Shown: piece after piece, positions 60,496-64,000 of the stretch
Numbering within the stretch: position 1 is the first letter of the stretch
Layout: each line of letters opens with the position of its first letter
Assembly: GCA_014529385.2 (NCBI GenBank)
Contig: CM043970.1
Location: forward strand, 67,234,567 to 67,298,566
DNA: 64,000 bases
Source: Adiantum capillus-veneris
Lineage: Eukaryota > Streptophyta > Polypodiopsida > Polypodiales > Pteridaceae
Reading direction: 5' to 3'
Made by a program: the position numbers and the translations under genes
The notes under the pieces: model-generated
The model's database searches: none
Told to the model about the DNA's origin: nothing
Seen by the model: only the letters and a program-made list of their open reading frames with translations

Positions 60496-60576
60496 GCTTT
60501 CTCTTTGCGTAACTGGGTATGCTAGGTCTCTCTGCAATGCTGGGATGAAAATGGTAAAATGAGGAGGTGGTCCCCC

Positions 60577-60583
60577 TTTTATA
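60577..60583 (-). promoter_or_regulatory. TATA box of gene B
   Basis: Minus-strand GTCTATAAAAGGGGG, about 85 bp upstream of the gene B ATG and inside the 230-bp gap after gene A. It supports B as a separate transcription unit and argues for the downstream ATG (60495) over one at 60588. Confidence 0.65.
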
Positions 60584-60727
60584 GACATATTCCATCTCGA
60601 AAAAAAAAAAAATGCGTTTTAAAAATAAAATTACACAACACCTGAAAACTCAAGTACAACACGTTAGAAATTTTCAAAATCTTTAATAAAATATCCAATA
60701 CATAAAAGAGTAAAGTTACAAGCCAAT

Positions 60728-62132
60728 TCACTTAGACAAGATGACTTCGTTTGTAGCCCAATCTTTGTAAGCAAGCATAGTGGCCTCCATCCGCCTTACA
60801 ATCTACACAACCAGAAAATGGGCAATCAAGATACAAATACCAAGAAAAATTAAGAAAAGGTAGCTAATCAAGCACAAAGCATACCTTGCGTTGTTCCAGT
60901 TTGAAACTTGCATTGCCAACATCCTCGAATCCCATTATGACAAAATGTTCCCGAAGATTGGCAAGAGTCCAATGTGCGTTCACTGCAACCACCTCCATCT
61001 CATTATTGGGCATGCGGACACGAATTTCAAAGGATTGAACCTCTTCGGCCGTTAGCTGCAAGGGTATTCATTTGCAATGTTTGTGCATCCACCTTTTGTA
61101 GCTAAACCGTGCATACAAGGTGCACCTTGCCTTCAAATATCGAAGGCAAAGCTGTGTGGGGGACACATTGCACTTGTAACGGTCACCATCATGAAAACCG
61201 TCAACATAGCCCCAATTGACACCTAGAATGGTGTCTATTGCATCTACGTCAACTTCTTTACAAACAAACATTGTTGGTGTTTCCACAATCAGCAGAGAGC
61301 GGAATGCATGCACAAACAAATGGATGGGACAATGCCAATTGAGACTCACCGATCTGGTTGCCTTACCAAACTTTAGGGACCCTTGGAAATCTTGCAGCAC
61401 CTTGCGCTTGAAAGAAAGCAAGGCCCAATGGTCTGGAGTTGGTCATTATGCACTCTGCAATGAGGGTGTCTCCACGGCTTCTAACCTACCATAGCCTTGG
61501 CTTGACTTCGGTACCAGGTACTTGTGGGAGTACATGAATATTCGTTGCTCGGTAAGTTTTTTCGACGAAACATTAGGAAACATCAGCTCCCCAATGTGAG
61601 CATGCACAACCATGAACGTGCCTGAGAGGCACTCAAGCGGCTGCTCCTCAACTAAGCTGAATGGAAAAACATCTTTACAAATACCCTTAGTTAAACAAAA
61701 TGATCGCATGCACGTTAAACATGATATATGCATGGGATAGCTAAACCATGAGGACTTACAATGAGGTGCAAATTGAGTTGAAGCTCTCTGTAGGTGGATC
61801 TCAACTGCACTGTACACGTGTTGCACAATAGCCACTATTCCGGACTTGGTTTCTTTGAATGCCAATAGTCTTCCCTTCCAATGGCGTTTCAATACGCTTC
61901 AACATCGTACGCGATGAGGTCCAGCACTGGACGGTTGCATGTAGACCCATGAACCCTTCTTGAATACCTGTGGGATCCATCCCCCCTTTGAATTTTTTGT
62001 GTTGTGCAACACAATCTTCTGTATCTCTGGTTTGGGCCATTTATGCGTGTTAGCGGTGGACATGCTTGGGAAGTTGGGCTTAGGAAGGGATTGGGAATGG
62101 GTGGGAGGAAGGTGAGGGAGAGAAGTGGGCAA
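60728..62132 (-). pseudogene. Gene A: spliced gene of unknown function
   Basis: Minus-strand exons: 62132-61760 (start MPTSLPHLPPTHSQSLPKPN; MSTANTHKWPK at 62063 is an alternative), intron 61759-61673 (GTAAGT...AAAG), 61672-61490, possible 57-nt intron 61489-61433, 61432-60885, intron 60884-60803 (GTATGC...GTAG), 60802-60728 (IVRRMEATMLAYKDW..., TGA). The total is 1179 nt, 393 codons. The 57-nt segment carries two adjacent stops that splicing would remove. TGA at 61899-61901 and 61068-61070 remain, so it is probably a pseudogene. GSWVYMQPS ... GIVAIVQHVYSAVEIHL ... CLSGTFMVVHAHIGELMF faintly recalls a BAH domain; unproven. Confidence 0.6.
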
Positions 62133-62599
62133 GGTTGTGCACTATTGTGTGTGGGTACTGTGGAGAGAGAATGAGGAGCTAAGGGGAGGGTGAGGTGAGC
62201 TGCGTATGGTGGCTTTGACAGTAGAGATAGAGAAAGAGGAAAGGAGTGAGAGGTAGAGAGGATAGTGGTGAGCTGTGGTCTATGGGGTGTGGGACTGTAG
62301 AGGGTTGATGGAGGTGTGAGAGAAGGGGGAGCTATGGAGAGAGGAAGAGACTGGTGGAAAGCTTTTGGCTATGGTTGCCTTGATTGAAGAGAGAAAATGG
62401 AAGGAGGGAGAGTGTGGGAGAGAAAAGTAGTGATAGAGGGAGAGAAAAGTGGATTTTGGGGGGGGAATGTGACTTTTTGAAGTTAGTATATGTTTTGGGA
62501 TAGTTTTAGAGGCAAATGAGTCAATTTTGACACTTTTAAAAAAATCTCATTTTTTAGGATTTTTAAGCCTGCACATTTTTTCTTTTGGGGGGGTCCCTC
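62133..62599 (-). promoter_or_regulatory. Pyrimidine-rich upstream region of gene A
   Basis: On the minus strand 62150-62470 is strongly CT-rich with many CTCTCTC/TCCCTC runs, as in plant Y-patch promoters and leaders. No clear TATA box is seen. Confidence 0.4.
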
Positions 62600-62959
62600 C
62601 CTCTTTTATGACACCTCTTTCCCCCTTTTACCCCCCCCCCCCCCCCCCGCCCCCGCCCCCAGCCTCCCTCCCCCCACTCTCTAAGAACCAAGCATTGAAG
62701 AGGGAGACAATTAGGCTGCACCCCTACCATTCCTTCCCCTCTAGGTGATATCCCAAGAGCTCTCTCATTGGTTCTCCCTTAAGCCTTCACTAATCAAAAA
62801 GGCCCAAGGAGAGTCCATAATTTTCCTAATGTGATTCGTACATCCATTCCTCCAAACCAACTTTGTTCAATTTGAACTACTAGAATAGGAGGAGAAGATG
62901 ATTTTGCTTGTTGTGGTGGAGCAAGATCTTGTCGTTCCTTGATCTTTAAAATTCTCAAT
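62600..62959. other. Noncoding with poly-C run
   Basis: Two cytosine-rich runs (about 62631-62660 and 62669-62677) and no gene; it probably covers the region just after the Gypsy-4 pol. Confidence 0.5.
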
Positions 62960-64000
62960 CAAGCTTCTTCATGTGCTTGTTCTTCTATTCCTTGTTTGAG
63001 ACTTCTATTTTCTTTTCTTTGCTTTGTATATTTTATCCAGCATTTCTACAATGAGAGGGTGATGAAACTTCTTCAGTTTACATCCATTGATCCAATTAGA
63101 CCCTCCAATGTTGCAAGTTGGATGGCACCATTGGGTGATATGGCCTTGATTAAAAATGGGCCATTACCTCTTGGAACATTGTTTCAAGGTGTAGACTAAT
63201 ACATTTTGAAACTCCATGTTATCACGTGTTGGTCATAAGATTCTTTCATCTATCTTTTTTGTGAAAATATTGATGCAACCGCTTTGAGTCTCAACTCATC
63301 TAGTTGGGATAGCTGCTCTAGTCTATCGGACAACTTGTGTCCCGTCCATCCTAATTCTTGTGCAACATGTAGTGTAGGAATCAAGAATTTCAAAGACAGT
63401 ATGGCATTTATCCAAAACAGCAAATGTGTGTAGGAATCAAGAATTTCAAAGACAGTATGTCATTTATCCAAAACACCAAATGTGTGTAGGAATCAAGAAT
63501 TTCAAAGACAGTATGGCATTTATCCAAAACACCAAATGAAAAGGTGTCATATTTTGTGGCACTTTATATGCTACCCGATGTGCCCATAAATTTGAGTGTA
63601 GGTTTTGATCACAAATGGTTCTTCATTCATTGACAATTTTTGTGAGCAATGTGCATAGAATTTTGTTTGTGCTCTCAGCTTGCTCGTTCTCTTGAGGGTG
63701 ATATGATGCTGATCTCAAAATGAACTAGCATAAATTCTTGCAATAGATAATCAATCATATCATTAAGGAAATGAGTCCCTTGATCACTCACTATCTCAAT
63801 CGGAAGCCCATATTGCGTGCATGTGCTCATACAAGAATTGTGCTATTGTCTTGGCATCAATTCTTTTGTGTTGCCTTGGCTTCTACACATTTGATTAAAT
63901 AATTTGTGGCCACTATGATGTATTGAGCATGCATTTGATATGCCGGTGGTGAGATAGGTCCAACAAGGTTTATCCTCCATTTGGAAAAATCCCTTGTCAA
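62960..64000 (-). pseudogene. Gypsy-4 integrase end, cut by window edge
   Basis: Minus-strand reading: NLVGPISPP with QYIIVATNYLIKCVEAKATQ, IVSDQGTHFLNDMIDYLLQE (second catalytic D), REREQAESTNKILCTLLTKI (E), WAHRVAYK, FHLVFWINAILSLKFLIPT, then the C-terminal GPFLIKAISPNGAIQLATLE and LKKFHHPLIVEMLDKIYKAK, ending at TAG 63005-63007. Frameshifts are frequent, and a 56-bp triplication (63372-63539) breaks the frame after FLIPT. The motif set fits a Tat/Athila-like gypsy integrase. Confidence 0.8.
63372..63539 (-). repeat. 56-bp tandem triplication in integrase
   Basis: Units 63372-63427, 63428-63483 and 63484-63539 (GTGTAGGAATCAAGAATTTC ...) differ at only one or two positions. 56 is not a multiple of three, so the frame is destroyed. 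Confidence 0.97.

Noticed and set aside
61446-62132. BAH domain in gene A
   Set aside because: Only faint spacing similarity; kept as a remark, not as a call. A profile search would decide.

Overview
The window looks like nuclear DNA of a vascular plant. It is built almost entirely from plant-type mobile elements: Ty3/gypsy and Ty1/copia LTR retrotransposons and CACTA (En/Spm) DNA transposons. The candidate genes have short GT-AG introns, TATA boxes and pyrimidine-rich leaders, and (CT)n/(CA)n tracts of 60-165 bp are unusually common. I see no rRNA, tRNA, CRISPR or bacterial-style gene. I cannot name the species.

Layout. 1-5799: Gypsy-1 (minus strand), with an internal deletion and LTR copies 93% identical where both are visible. 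It appears inserted in Gypsy-2 (plus strand, 5800-about 10078), a Tat-like element with a second RNase H domain before its integrase. 10079-12792: LTR-like DNA. 12793-15250: a decayed coiled-coil ORF. 15251-21524: noncoding DNA with local duplications and an 88-bp-arm inverted repeat. 21525-26113: a gag-protease element in which I see no reverse transcriptase. 28639-34189: a nearly intact Copia element with 192-bp LTRs (4 differences), a 5-bp target duplication, a PBS, and a single in-frame stop. 35386-40319: CACTA-2, with a TNPD fragment, a 173-bp tandem array and the lone end of another CACTA. 40320-43092: a family of (CT)n-bearing repeats. 43093-47871: stacked LTR-like pieces and a second gag fragment. 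48148-53640: Gypsy-3 (plus strand), decayed, with three zinc knuckles. 62960-64000: the end of a fourth gypsy pol (minus strand).

The most interesting locus is 53787-62132 on the minus strand. Two adjacent spliced genes of unknown function (A and B) lie head to tail. CACTA-1 (54043-59175, TSD TTA) sits in the last exon of gene B. Removing the element and one TSD copy on paper leaves a continuous reading frame, so this is a directly readable gene disruption. Gene B also has an apparent 1-nt frameshift and gene A has in-frame stops, so both are probably dead here.

A second theme is RNA structure next to the polypurine tracts. Gypsy-1, Gypsy-2 and Copia each carry a perfect stem-loop just upstream of the PPT. 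In Copia the 10-nt loop is perfectly complementary to the start of the LTR, which predicts a pseudoknot across the PPT.
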